A DNA stretch of 64,000 nucleotides from Komarekiella atlantica HA4396-MV6 (GCA_019359395.1 JAHHHK010000001.1:1-64000); one strand, 5' to 3'. Positions 29,172-38,779 are shown, numbered from the stretch's first letter. Notes: generated by a model from the letters alone, not told the origin. Numbers and translations are program-made.

Positions 29172-29820
29172 ACCACACTTTCTTAACTCGACTAAGGAAC
29201 ATCTAACGAGTCAAAAGCAAAGGCGCAACCAAGGAACCATCAAGTATTTATTATTGCTAAATTGCTTAGTTATACCAATAACTAATGTTTACCCCGCCTC
29301 TGCCCATAGTGTGAAAATAGCAGCAGATGTTGGCGGTACTCTCCACATTGAACCAAACGATAATCCCCGTGCTGGAGAACCTACACAAGCCTGGTTTGCG
29401 CTTACCCGCAAAGGCGGCAGAGTAATTCCCTTGGCACAGTGTAATTGCCGACTAGCTGTTTATGCCCAACCCTATGCAACGGGAGAGCCGCCACTACTGG
29501 AGCCATCCTTAAACCCTGTGGCGGCTGAGCGGTATCAAGGCATACCAGGTGCAGAAATTGTTTTTCCCAAGCCAGGGATTTATCAACTGCAACTGAATGG
29601 TAAACCAACCTCTGGGGCAAGTTTCAAACCGTTTAATTTTAAATTTGATGTTACCGTAGCCGCTGGAACTTCTAATAGTTCACAAGATTTGCAAGATGTC
29701 AATAGTGGTGTAGCACAGAGTGAATCTAGATTACCGCTTTTGGCGATCGCTCTGCCAATCCTCGGATTTCTCGGCATCTTATTTGTCGTTCTGCAAAGCA
29801 TGAGAGGACGTAGGGAGTAG
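29149..29820 (+). CDS. Exported protein with beta-sandwich-like domain and C-terminal membrane anchor
   Basis: This 223-aa protein has an N-terminal signal (LLLLNCLVIPITNVYPASA), a globular domain with His at its start (HSVKIAADVGGTLHIEP) and a Cys pair (AQCNCR), and a C-terminal hydrophobic segment (LLAIALPILGFLGILFVVL) followed by Arg. It resembles CopC/YtkA-like small periplasmic domains, but I cannot confirm this. It overlaps the TauE/SafE fusion gene by 23 bp and is likely its periplasmic partner, perhaps for metal delivery. Confidence 0.75.
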   Translation: MSPQNPSKPHFLNSTKEHLTSQKQRRNQGTIKYLLLLNCLVIPITNVYPASAHSVKIAADVGGTLHIEPNDNPRAGEPTQAWFALTRKGGRVIPLAQCNCRLAVYAQPYATGEPPLLEPSLNPVAAERYQGIPGAEIVFPKPGIYQLQLNGKPTSGASFKPFNFKFDVTVAAGTSNSSQDLQDVNSGVAQSESRLPLLAIALPILGFLGILFVVLQSMRGRRE

Positions 29821-30005
29821 GAGAGCAAGAGAATTTTGTATGACCTAGTTTGACTTTTTCAATTGCACCGAAAATTAGGGACATGGAAAAAGTTTTTGCC
29901 AAAAAGCTAGGGTTTTTGCCGTATAAAGAGAAGCAAGTTCTTAATTTTGGATAAAGTCGAGCTAAGAGCTAATTAAATCTACTGGTTTAATATGAAACTT
30001 GAGAA

Positions 30006-30425
30006 CTAACCCCAGGCAATAATAGTAAAAACGGCAATTAACGAAACCAAGCCAAATAGAATAATTGAACCAACAGTAATGCTTATCAGATTATACGAGC
30101 GAATTGGTCTATATAAATAATCATTTCGCTTTAGTGATTGAACATCCATTAGGTATATAAAGATAGCTATAATTAACAAAAAAATGCCTAAAGTAATTGC
30201 ACTCAAACCAATGATGTGAGTCCATCTCATGTTAATTACTGTACTATTCTCAGGAAACGCTCGATGAAGCGCATTAAAAATCCGATCAAAAGCAATACCA
30301 AACCCAATCAAAGATAAGCAATTTTGAATCCAGCTTGTTAAGGTTCGTTCAGCAGCAGCGCGATTGCGCTCTTTAGCCAATTCGTTGGTGAGACTAGTAA
30401 GTTTTTTGAAAGGGTTAGAACTCAT
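30006..30425 (-). CDS. DUF202 family membrane protein (second of a pair)
   Basis: The DUF202 signature ELAKERNRAAAERTLTSWIQ is followed by three or more hydrophobic segments. The frame is open to 30527, but the ATG at 30425 gives about 139 aa and matches the layout of the neighbouring paralogue. The function of DUF202/YidH-like proteins is unknown. It is the downstream member of a tandem pair, 55 bp after the first. Confidence 0.85.
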   Translation of the reverse strand: MSSNPFKKLTSLTNELAKERNRAAAERTLTSWIQNCLSLIGFGIAFDRIFNALHRAFPENSTVINMRWTHIIGLSAITLGIFLLIIAIFIYLMDVQSLKRNDYLYRPIRSYNLISITVGSIILFGLVSLIAVFTIIAWG

Positions 30426-30480
30426 GAGCAGCTTTTTGGACTGAGCAGAATTGATAGCAGTAAGGATTCCATAAGCAGAA

Positions 30481-30894
30481 TTAAAAAGTTGCCTTGACCA
30501 AAATCCCCACAAAGGCAAAAATACCAATGCAGACTAGTGCGATCGCAACGGTCAATCCCAAGGAGCGGCGTGGCGTGTAAAGATATTCCTCGTTACTCTG
30601 GATATGACGTAGTTCTTTGCCGTGTTCTATCGCTGCAACGATCATGGCATACGTACCCAAAATAATAAAAGTAATACTCAAAATCCGAGAAAGACGTACA
30701 GGATTGATATTTTTAGCCACTTCTAAACTATAGACAGCACTCACGATCGCATCAATCCCAAAGCCAAAACTGATTAGAGTAAGACAGGTGCGAATCCATG
30801 CCATCAGGGTACGCTCAGCCGCAGCTCGGTTGCGCTCTTTGGCCAGTTCCGCTTGAATATTAATTGGTTTGCGAGCAGGGATAGGATCATTCAT
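30481..30894 (-). CDS. DUF202 family membrane protein (first of a pair)
   Basis: This 137-aa protein has the DUF202 motif ELAKERNRAAAERTLMAWIRT and three hydrophobic segments. It shares the motif almost exactly with the downstream gene, so the pair probably arose by tandem duplication. Its role is unknown; related proteins are small integral membrane proteins. Confidence 0.87.
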   Translation of the reverse strand: MNDPIPARKPINIQAELAKERNRAAAERTLMAWIRTCLTLISFGFGIDAIVSAVYSLEVAKNINPVRLSRILSITFIILGTYAMIVAAIEHGKELRHIQSNEEYLYTPRRSLGLTVAIALVCIGIFAFVGILVKATF

Positions 30895-31329
30895 TTTAAA
30901 TCAGCTAAATATTAGCGAATTTCCTCACATTTTCTCTATCATAAAAACATAAATATAATTTTATTAAATCTTAGAATAGTTCATTTCTGGTTTAATTAAT
31001 TCTCATAGGTATTTAGTAGCTGCATAACTTATTTTTTTAATCTATATTTTGTCTATTTTGTCAACTTACGTCCTACTTAAACTCTTTTGTAGACTTTGAA
31101 CCAATACTGTGTAATAAATATTAACTAATATGCCGAAGAAATTATGAAGTTGCTGATTTAGTTTGTAACAACCGTAACAAAACCGATGTTGCTTAATAGA
31201 GGAAAATCTGTTTAATAATCTGCAAACACCTGCATAATTTTTTGACCTTCGAGCGATCAATCAATACAATACCCATGTGTATGAGAAGCTTTACCCAGGC
31301 TGTCATGCAACAACATTGAGGAATGCACA
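30895..31329. other. Intergenic region upstream of sucrose-phosphate synthase
   Basis: About 435 bp of AT-rich sequence between divergent genes; nothing beyond a short unsupported frame is seen. A GAGG about 10 bases before the ATG at 31330 is the likely ribosome binding site of the synthase gene. Confidence 0.55.
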
Positions 31330-33531
31330 ATGTCAAATAGCCCAGGGTTGTATATTCTACTAGTTAGTGTTCACGGCTTAATTCGCGGTAATAATTTAGA
31401 ATTAGGACGAGATGCGGACACTGGCGGACAAACGAAATATGTGCTAGAACTCGCTCAAGCTCTAGCCGTAAATCCACAAGTAGAGCGTGTAGACTTAGTA
31501 ACCCGTTTAGTTAACGATCCAAAAGTTAGTCCCGACTACGCCCAACCTATAGAAATTCTTTCCGACAAAACTCGAATTATTCGCCTTAACTGTGGCCCGC
31601 GCCGCTATCTCCGCAAAGAAGTTCTATGGCCGCATTTAGATAACTTTGCAGACGAGTTACTCAAGCACCTACGCCAAATTGGCAAATTACCCCATATAAT
31701 TCATACCCATTACGCCGATGCTGGATATGTGGGTTGTCGAATTGCTGGTTGGTTAGGTATACCACTTGTGCATACTGGTCACTCCCTCGGACGTGTGAAA
31801 CAACAACGACTGTTAGAACACGGAACCAAACCAGAAACTATTGAAAATAATTTTCATATTAGTACCCGAATTGAAGCCGAGGAAACTACACTGGCCAGTG
31901 CATCGTTGATCATTGCCAGTACTCATCAAGAAGTGACGCAGCAGTACGGCATTTACGACCACTATCAGCCACAACGCATGGTTGTTATTCCTCCTGGGGT
32001 AGTCTTAGAACGCTTTTACCCAGTCCCAAAAAATTGGCAGGAACCACCCATCTATGAACAATTAAAAAGATTTCTCATAGACCCTCAAAAGCCAATTATT
32101 ATGGCGCTTTCCCGTGCGGCGATGCGTAAAAATGTTAGCACTCTTGTTAAAGCCTATGGCGAAGATCCACAGTTGCGTCACTTAGCTAACTTAGTCCTCG
32201 TGTTAGGAAACCGAGATGACATCACCACGATGGAATCAGGCCCGCGCCAGGTACTTACAGAAATTTTTCAGCTGATAGATCGCTACAACCTTTATGGATA
32301 CGTTGCTTATCCCAAACATCATAGCGCCGACGAGGTGCCTGAGTTATATCGATTAATAGCAAAAACACGAGGAGTTTTTATCAACCCGGCATTAACCGAG
32401 CCATTTGGTTTGACCTTAATTGAAGCTACAGCCTGTGGCGTGCCAATTATTGCCACATCAGATGGTGGGCCGCGAGATATTCTAGCGGCTTGCAACAATG
32501 GGATGCTAATTGACCCTCTCGATATAAAACAGATCCAAGATGCTTTAAAAACAGCGCTAACTGATACAGAACAATGGCAACGTTGGTCTACTAATGGCTT
32601 GAATAGTGTGCAACAACATTTTTCTTGGGATAGTCATGTAGAGAAATATCTCGAACAAGTGCTGCAATTACCGCAACGACGAGTCCAATCTCTACTTAGT
32701 CCCCTACCAAAAGCCCCAGCAGCAGACCTACCTGATTGGAACGTACCTGATAAAAACCGTTTACCAACCGCAGATCGTTTTCTCGTTTGCGAAATCGATA
32801 ATACTCTATTAGGCGACCAAGAAGCCCTGCAAAAATTAATCGAGCAACTGCGTAATAAAGGTAACAATATCGGTACGGGAATTGCTACGGGGCGAAACCT
32901 GGAAAGTTCTTTACAGATGTTAGAAGAATGGCGATTCCCAATGCCAGACTTGCTAATTGTTTCGACAGGTAGCGAAATTTACTATGGGCCTCAGATAGTC
33001 ACAGATACAAACTGGCAAAGACACATTAATTACCATTGGCAAGCTGATGCTATTCGCAAAGCGATGGAGGAACTGCCTGGAGTAGCAATGCAACCCCCGG
33101 AAGTCCAAGGTAAGTTCAAACTCAGCTACTTTATTGATGAAACCAAATCAATCAGCTTTAAGGAAATCATGCGTCATCTGCGACGGCATCAACTCCATGT
33201 TAAAGGCATATACAGCCATAATATGTATCTTGATCTGTTACCGATCCGAGCTTCTAAAGGAGACGCTATTCGTTATTGTGCTTTGAAGTGGGGATTACCA
33301 ATCAAACGCTTTTTAGTAGCAGGTGCATCAGGTAATGACGAATCGATGCTGGCTGGGAATACCCTAGGTGTAGTTGTGAGCAACTACAGTAAAGAAATTG
33401 AAAAGTTACGTAACTATCCACAAGTTTACTTTGCTCAAGGACAGTACGCATGGGGAATTTTGGAAGCACTTGATCGCTATGACTTTTTTGGTACTCTATC
33501 GCACACAGAATCGGAAATGATGGCAGTCTAA
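31330..33531 (+). CDS. sps: Sucrose-phosphate synthase, two-domain, with degenerate phosphatase-like domain
   Basis: SPS makes sucrose-6-phosphate from a nucleotide-glucose and fructose-6-phosphate, a compatible solute and carbon carrier in heterocystous cyanobacteria. The 733-aa protein has a GT4 domain at about residues 1-450, with GRDADTGGQTKYV near the N-terminus and the donor-site TEPFGLTLIEATACG. A HAD/SPP-like domain occupies about 475-715. In the HAD motif I the nucleophile Asp is Glu (CEIDNTLLG), so phosphatase activity is unlikely. This matches what is known of the SPP-like domain of cyanobacterial and plant SPS. No sucrose phosphatase gene is next to it. Confidence 0.93.
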   Translation: MSNSPGLYILLVSVHGLIRGNNLELGRDADTGGQTKYVLELAQALAVNPQVERVDLVTRLVNDPKVSPDYAQPIEILSDKTRIIRLNCGPRRYLRKEVLWPHLDNFADELLKHLRQIGKLPHIIHTHYADAGYVGCRIAGWLGIPLVHTGHSLGRVKQQRLLEHGTKPETIENNFHISTRIEAEETTLASASLIIASTHQEVTQQYGIYDHYQPQRMVVIPPGVVLERFYPVPKNWQEPPIYEQLKRFLIDPQKPIIMALSRAAMRKNVSTLVKAYGEDPQLRHLANLVLVLGNRDDITTMESGPRQVLTEIFQLIDRYNLYGYVAYPKHHSADEVPELYRLIAKTRGVFINPALTEPFGLTLIEATACGVPIIATSDGGPRDILAACNNGMLIDPLDIKQIQDALKTALTDTEQWQRWSTNGLNSVQQHFSWDSHVEKYLEQVLQLPQRRVQSLLSPLPKAPAADLPDWNVPDKNRLPTADRFLVCEIDNTLLGDQEALQKLIEQLRNKGNNIGTGIATGRNLESSLQMLEEWRFPMPDLLIVSTGSEIYYGPQIVTDTNWQRHINYHWQADAIRKAMEELPGVAMQPPEVQGKFKLSYFIDETKSISFKEIMRHLRRHQLHVKGIYSHNMYLDLLPIRASKGDAIRYCALKWGLPIKRFLVAGASGNDESMLAGNTLGVVVSNYSKEIEKLRNYPQVYFAQGQYAWGILEALDRYDFFGTLSHTESEMMAV

Positions 33532-33651
33532 TGTGCGTCAATGTTACACATTTACTGGTTAAGAATGTCATTGATCATTAGTCATTTGTAAATACTTTTG
33601 ATCAATGACCAATGACAACGTTTACTTTAACTCGCCAAACTTGGGACTCCA

Positions 33652-35781
33652 TCAGCCTTTGGCTGTAGTGAAATAAACCGCATCTTTATGCTTTTGGTTA
33701 TTTCGGGACTGCGGGTCAGAACACCGGAGCATTGTTTTGCTCTGTCCTTCCTTGGTGTAGCTATACTCCTCCAAGGGTTTCTTACATACTGGACAGGGAT
33801 ATTTTGTGATCAAGGCTTTCGACTTTTGAGGATTCTCACTCTTAGCTGCCTTAGATCGAGGCGGTTCCCAAGTTTTGTTGAGATCGCTCCAAAATAAGAC
33901 AGTATCTTCACAGCCGCTAATACATTTGAGGAAGTATTTCTTTTTGACCTTAGTGCTGGGAATTTTGGCTAGAAAGTTGTTGCACTGTTGACAGCGAGTC
34001 CTAGAAGTTTCATATTTGCGCTCTCCTGCTGGTACTTTTTTTAAAGACGAGGAACTGACAACCACAGTCTTGGCTTTTGCTAAAGCTGGCGCAAAATAGT
34101 CTTGATTCCAATCTGTAAGATAGTGCTGCCAAGAGTGTTTTCCTTGAGCGATCGCATCTAGAGCATCTTCCATCTTGGCAGTAAATTCTGCCTCTAGCAA
34201 ATCCGGCAACGCCTTGACCAAAAAAGCATCAACTTCTAATCCCAAAGTTGTTGGTTGTAGATGTTCTTTTGTTAACTGCACATAACCGCGATTTTTCAGA
34301 GTTGACACAGTTGGTGCATAGGTACTAGGGCGACCAATTCCTTTACGCTCCATTAGCTGCACTAGTTTGGGTTCACTGTAGCGGGGTGGTGGCTGTGTCT
34401 GTTTTTGCTCATGTCCGGCATTTTCCAGGGTGAGCGCCTGCCCTTGCTGCAAGGAAGGTAAAATCGTATCTTTGCTGAGATTGTTCCAATACCGAGCATA
34501 ACCGAGAAATTCTACCACTTGCCCACGAGCGAGCCACAGCAAAGAACCAGATTGAGTAATCACCTGAGTCTTACGTAGTTGAGCAGCGCGACATTGAGAA
34601 GCAACTGCTCGTTTCCAAATCATCACATACAAATCAAATTCCGAAGCCGAAAGTTCCTGTCGCAATTCGGCTGAGGGACGAAATACATCTGTTGGCCGAA
34701 TCGCCTCGTGTGCTTCCTGGGCTGTTTTAGCACTGCGATGTTTGGCAACCTGCTGCGGTACATTTTGCGGATCATGCTGTTCCAACCACTGCTTCACACT
34801 GGCACAAAACTCTGGACTCAACATCACTGAGTCTGTCCGCATATATGTAATTAATCCTGCCTCATACAGCTTTTGGGCTAAAAGCATGGTTTGATCTGGA
34901 GCAAATCTGAGCTTGGAACCTGCTGCTTGTTGGAGAGTGGAGGTGGTAAAAGGTGGAGGTGGTTGGCGAGGAACAACTTTTCCTTCAACCTGAATAACTT
35001 GATGAGGATAGCGCCGTGCTTCCTCAACTAAGCGTGTTGCTTCTGCTTCTGAGAGAACCCGTTTAGACTCTGGTGCATCCTTGTTATTACTCGCTGCATC
35101 ATCATGAGCTTCTAGTTCCTGCTCCGGTACATCTGAGCGAGTATTTACCGTTCCTTTGTAAAAAGCACGGAACCCAACAGCGTAATCTACCCAGACACTC
35201 CAGTAGTCTTGAGGGACAAAAGTCAAAATCTCTGTTTCTCGCTGACAAATCAGGTGTAATGTCGCACTCTGAACTCTTCCGACACTTTTAGCTCCGTTGT
35301 TTAACGCCCAGACTAGGGGACTTCCTTTGTATCCAACTAGCTTATCCAGACAATCTCGGCACAATCCTGCACCTACCAAGTTGAGGTCAAGCTTTCTCGG
35401 ATTGGCGATCGCTCCTCGAACCGCTGATGCTGTAATTTCAGTATAGATAACTCGTTTGGGTTCTCTTAAACCCAGCACCTCTTTCAGATGCCAAGCGATG
35501 GTTTCTCCTTCTCTGTCTGGGTCGGTTGCTAATACAACCTCATCAACCTGCTTCGTAACTGCCTTTAGTTGCTGAATCGTTTCCTTGGCTCGTTGATCAC
35601 GAGGGACATAATTGCATCGTATACTTCTGCCATCCATAGTGAAGCCTAATGAATACTCACCCTCATTACTAAGTTCTCGGATATGCCCACAACTGGCACG
35701 CACAATCCACTCTGAACCCAGAATTTGACTGAGCTTTTTGACTTTCCCTGGAGATTCAACGACTAGGAGGCGTTTCGGCAT
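33652..35781 (-). CDS. topA: DNA topoisomerase I
   Basis: This 709-aa type IA topoisomerase relaxes negative supercoils. The Toprim domain starts at the N-terminus (RLLVVESPGKVKKL, with ATDPDREGE). The catalytic Tyr is in the conserved GLITYMRTDS. The C-terminal part has two zinc-finger-like Cys clusters (CQQCNNF...CISGC and CPVCKKPLEEY...LRCSD). Many cyanobacteria have a longer TopA elsewhere; this may be a second or shorter form. Confidence 0.94.
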   Translation of the reverse strand: MPKRLLVVESPGKVKKLSQILGSEWIVRASCGHIRELSNEGEYSLGFTMDGRSIRCNYVPRDQRAKETIQQLKAVTKQVDEVVLATDPDREGETIAWHLKEVLGLREPKRVIYTEITASAVRGAIANPRKLDLNLVGAGLCRDCLDKLVGYKGSPLVWALNNGAKSVGRVQSATLHLICQRETEILTFVPQDYWSVWVDYAVGFRAFYKGTVNTRSDVPEQELEAHDDAASNNKDAPESKRVLSEAEATRLVEEARRYPHQVIQVEGKVVPRQPPPPFTTSTLQQAAGSKLRFAPDQTMLLAQKLYEAGLITYMRTDSVMLSPEFCASVKQWLEQHDPQNVPQQVAKHRSAKTAQEAHEAIRPTDVFRPSAELRQELSASEFDLYVMIWKRAVASQCRAAQLRKTQVITQSGSLLWLARGQVVEFLGYARYWNNLSKDTILPSLQQGQALTLENAGHEQKQTQPPPRYSEPKLVQLMERKGIGRPSTYAPTVSTLKNRGYVQLTKEHLQPTTLGLEVDAFLVKALPDLLEAEFTAKMEDALDAIAQGKHSWQHYLTDWNQDYFAPALAKAKTVVVSSSSLKKVPAGERKYETSRTRCQQCNNFLAKIPSTKVKKKYFLKCISGCEDTVLFWSDLNKTWEPPRSKAAKSENPQKSKALITKYPCPVCKKPLEEYSYTKEGQSKTMLRCSDPQSRNNQKHKDAVYFTTAKG

Positions 35782-35955
35782 AGCACCTGCTTTTTGGGAG
35801 GCAATTAACTATAGTACATTTTAGTATTTATGTACTATGGTAAACACACTTTTATGACCTAGGAGAAGAAAAAATTATCCGAATTTCCCAGGTTAATACC
35901 GTAATATTTAAAACATAATAAATCAATTTTTGAACTTACCATGCAATAGACATCC

Positions 35956-37221
35956 ATGAGCAAATACAGTAATGATGAAATGTTGTTGCAACAACCGTGG
36001 CAGCGTGAGCGGCAGGCAATGGCACTTTTGTCTTCTTTGAACTATCGAACTGGGGAATTAAGTAGTTATTTGCACAATATTGCTTGCGGAGTCAGCAATT
36101 TACTTGATGTAGATTGGTCGGTTGTCACACTGTGCCAAAAAGGGTTTGAGAAAGTGCTGGCAAGTAGTATTGACATGGGTGAGGGAGAACATGTTTATTC
36201 GTTACATGGTTCATTAACTGGCACTGTCATCCAAATCGGTCACTCGTTAGCGGTGGAAGATGCTAAAAACTACCCAGAACATGGAGAGGCTCCAGAAGGT
36301 TATTGCTCATATTTAGGAATACCTCTGCGGACTGCTCAAGGTGAAGTAATTGGTACTGTCTGCTCTTTTCACCAGCAGCCACGGGAGTTTACTTTAGAAG
36401 AAATCCAAATTGCAGAACTATTTGCTGAACGTGCAGCAACAGCGATCGACCACTACCATCTTTATCAGCAGCAGTGTCAATTTAATCGTGTTTTAGAGGC
36501 TGAAGTCGAAAAACGAACTGCTCAGTTACGTGCAGCTCAAACTCAGCTAGTAGAGCAGGAGCGCTTAGCTGCGATCGGAGAATTTGCAGCCAGTATTGTA
36601 CATGAAATTCGTAATCCCTTGACCACAATGCTTATGGGATTAAGATATTTCCAGAAAACCATTTTGACTGAATCTGCTCAAGAGCGCTTATCGTTAGCAC
36701 TTAGCGAAGCCATCCGTCTAGAACGTCTATTGAGTGAAATTTTACTTTACGCCAAGCCCCAAGTGTTACAGCTTTGTGAATTAGACGTGAATGAATTCAT
36801 TCGAGAGTTGCTTATAGTAATCCGCGAGATGCCAGAAACTCTAGAACGGCAAATCGAATTTATACCAGCATCGTCTGTAATCAAAATTTTGGGGGATAAA
36901 GATAAGCTTAAACAAGTGTTTATCAACATTGTTCGTAATGCTTGCGAAGCAGTTGCAGCAGGAGATATCGTCAAGTGGCAAGTAAATAACTCGCTAACTA
37001 ATAAAGTCTGCATTCATATCAATAACAGCGGAGAACCTATTCCCTCAGAAGTTATTAGCAAACTTTCGCAACCGTTTTTCTCTACGAAACCTTGTGGCAC
37101 TGGACTAGGACTTGCTATTAGCAAACGCATTATTACTGCTCATAGTGGCGAACTATTAATTCATTCTGATCTTTTGACAGGTACTACAGTAAGTGTGCAA
37201 TTACCTGTGATAATTAGTTAG
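35956..37221 (+). CDS. GAF-domain sensor histidine kinase
   Basis: This 421-aa protein has an N-terminal GAF domain (about 20-175, with SYLGIPLRTAQGEVIGTVCSF) and a coiled linker. HisKA has phospho-acceptor His in ASIVHEIRNPLTTM and HATPase_c has GTGLGLAISKRI. There is no membrane segment, so it senses a cytoplasmic signal. The GAF lacks an obvious Cys-His bilin dyad. No response regulator gene is adjacent, so its partner is unknown. Confidence 0.92.
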   Translation: MSKYSNDEMLLQQPWQRERQAMALLSSLNYRTGELSSYLHNIACGVSNLLDVDWSVVTLCQKGFEKVLASSIDMGEGEHVYSLHGSLTGTVIQIGHSLAVEDAKNYPEHGEAPEGYCSYLGIPLRTAQGEVIGTVCSFHQQPREFTLEEIQIAELFAERAATAIDHYHLYQQQCQFNRVLEAEVEKRTAQLRAAQTQLVEQERLAAIGEFAASIVHEIRNPLTTMLMGLRYFQKTILTESAQERLSLALSEAIRLERLLSEILLYAKPQVLQLCELDVNEFIRELLIVIREMPETLERQIEFIPASSVIKILGDKDKLKQVFINIVRNACEAVAAGDIVKWQVNNSLTNKVCIHINNSGEPIPSEVISKLSQPFFSTKPCGTGLGLAISKRIITAHSGELLIHSDLLTGTTVSVQLPVIIS

Positions 37222-37239
37222 GCGTAAATAAATTAAAGT

Positions 37240-37300
37240 TTGTAGTAAGGACTTTAGTCCTGATAATCCTTGTTTTGAGCGATAAATCGCTCACTACGAA
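37240..37300. repeat. Interspersed hairpin repeat before Ap4A phosphorylase gene
   Basis: The sequence gtagtaaggactttagtcct and then gagcgataaatcgctcacta form two small hairpins. They are related to the copy at 4751-4800. The 5'-extended open frame of the next gene starts inside this repeat, which argues for a start further downstream. Confidence 0.65.
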
Positions 37301-37367
37301 CTATGAAGACATCCGAAAAAAGACTTTAATACTGCTAAAATATTTCACTATGCCGAAAGGGAAAGAA

Positions 37368-38276
37368 ATGGCACAAGGTAAAATATTGCTGAAACCGGGC
37401 ACTTTATGGACAAGTGTCAAAGACCGAACTAAACATGCTTTGCAATGCGGAAAACTACTATCAATACCAACAGAATTTGAATTTGTAGAACAGGATGAAG
37501 TGCGCTTCTTGGTGCGAATTTTGTCTAATCTTGTCCGCAAAGATGCAGCTAAGCAGAAACAGAAAAAACAAACTGTTTCCTCTGGTAAAGACTTTAATCC
37601 ATTTCTTCCCTACGAGGAGGATTTATTTGTTGCGGATATTTCCGACACTCATGTATGTATTTTGAATAAATTCAATGTTGTTGAATATCACTTGTTAATT
37701 ATTACTCGTGTGTTTGAGGAACAAGAAAGCTTACTCACGGTAGAAGATTTTGTTGCTATGTTGGCGTGTCTGGCTGATTTCGATGGTTTAGTATTCTACA
37801 ATAGTGGCAAGATTGCAGGTGCTAGTCAGCGACACAAGCACTTACAAGTTGTACCTTTACCACTGACACCATCAGGAGCGCAGATACCCATTGAACCATT
37901 GTTGGCATTGGCAAAATTTCAGGACGCGATCGCAACTATACCAGGATTCCCATTTGTACACGCTTTTGCAACTATAGACCCGCATTGGGCAAAGTCTCCA
38001 TTAATAAAGGCTGAGGCAACTTTGGAGTGTTATCACAAGTTGTTACGTGCTGTGGGTTTAGACACAGTTGATGGCAAATCTGGTGCTTATAATCTGTTAG
38101 TTACGAGAGAATGGATGTTGATTGTACCGCGATCGCAAGAGCATTTCCAATCTATATCTGTGAACTCATTAGGATTTGCGGGTGCGCTGCTAGTACGAAG
38201 TGATGAAGAAATGCAGATTCTCAAAGATCAAGGCCCAATGACCATACTCAAGAATGTCGCTTTGTCAACGCAGTAG
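37368..38276 (+). CDS. ATP adenylyltransferase (Ap4A phosphorylase)
   Basis: This enzyme breaks diadenosine tetraphosphate with phosphate to ATP and ADP, controlling a stress nucleotide. The HIT-like catalytic motif is QRHKHLQVVPLPL, after NSGKIAGAS. I chose the ATG at 37368 (about 302 aa) because AAGGGA precedes it at good spacing. The longer frame from 37275 starts within a dispersed repeat. The C-terminal domain (LLVTREWMLIVPRS) fits the family. The upstream GAF kinase gene is on the same strand but separated by repeats. Confidence 0.93.
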   Translation: MAQGKILLKPGTLWTSVKDRTKHALQCGKLLSIPTEFEFVEQDEVRFLVRILSNLVRKDAAKQKQKKQTVSSGKDFNPFLPYEEDLFVADISDTHVCILNKFNVVEYHLLIITRVFEEQESLLTVEDFVAMLACLADFDGLVFYNSGKIAGASQRHKHLQVVPLPLTPSGAQIPIEPLLALAKFQDAIATIPGFPFVHAFATIDPHWAKSPLIKAEATLECYHKLLRAVGLDTVDGKSGAYNLLVTREWMLIVPRSQEHFQSISVNSLGFAGALLVRSDEEMQILKDQGPMTILKNVALSTQ

Positions 38277-38289
38277 GCGATGCTAAATT

Positions 38290-38727
38290 ACCACAAAGAC
38301 ACTAAGACACTAAGAATTTAAAGAACTAGGCGTTGAATACCGTCTTTAATAAGAGGAACATTGAAGTTGATTAGTAAACCAAGACGATAACCAGAGAGCT
38401 TCAGATATGTCAAAAGCTGGGCTTTGTGAACTGGAATGAGTGCTTCTACAGCTTTGAGTTCTACAACTACAGATTGCTCAACTAGTAAATCTAGCCGAAA
38501 ACCAGTATTCAAACGAATGTTGTCGTAAATGACAGGTAACTCAACTTGTGCGGCTACATTTAATCGTCGCTTTCTCAATTCATAAATTAAGCAAACCTCA
38601 TAGACATTCTCTAGCAATCCTGGCCCTAGTTGAGAATGCACGGCAAATGACGCATCAACAATCTGTTTAGCCAGCTGATTAACTTGCTCAGGTATTGGCT
38701 CCCTTTGTGTCTTGGTGTCTCTGTGGT
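38290..38727. mobile_element. Inverted-repeat-framed element carrying a GxxExxY gene (copy 1)
   Basis: Left arm at 38290-38314 (accacaaagacactaagaca and following) and right arm at 38703-38727. The reverse complement of the right arm matches the left arm at 22 of 25 bases. The arms frame one gene, whose first codons lie inside the right arm and whose stop lies just inside the left arm. No transposase is present. Mobility is inferred from the frame and from the second copy at 46697-47153. Confidence 0.6.
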
Positions 38728-38731
38728 TCAT
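38318..38731 (-). CDS. GxxExxY protein (PD-(D/E)XK nuclease-like), copy 1
   Basis: This 137-aa protein carries the name-giving motif GLLENVY and a nuclease-like core with Asp in FRLDLLVEQSVVVELKA and the ExK motif. Its function is unknown; the fold suggests a DNA-acting enzyme or a relic of one. The ATG at 38731 sits at the outer edge of an inverted-repeat arm, so residues 2-10 (NHRDTKTQR) are encoded by the repeat itself. A second copy is at 46692-47117. Downstream of recN by position but not clearly in an operon. Confidence 0.85.
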   Translation of the reverse strand: MNHRDTKTQREPIPEQVNQLAKQIVDASFAVHSQLGPGLLENVYEVCLIYELRKRRLNVAAQVELPVIYDNIRLNTGFRLDLLVEQSVVVELKAVEALIPVHKAQLLTYLKLSGYRLGLLINFNVPLIKDGIQRLVL

Positions 38732-38779
38732 AATCTAGTCTATTGTTACCTAGCGTTAAGATACCCAGATGAAGCATTA

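Noticed and set aside
31066-31260. 64-codon minus-strand frame upstream of sucrose-phosphate synthase
   Set aside because: Composition like non-coding AT-rich DNA and no domain; it would lie over the expected promoter region.
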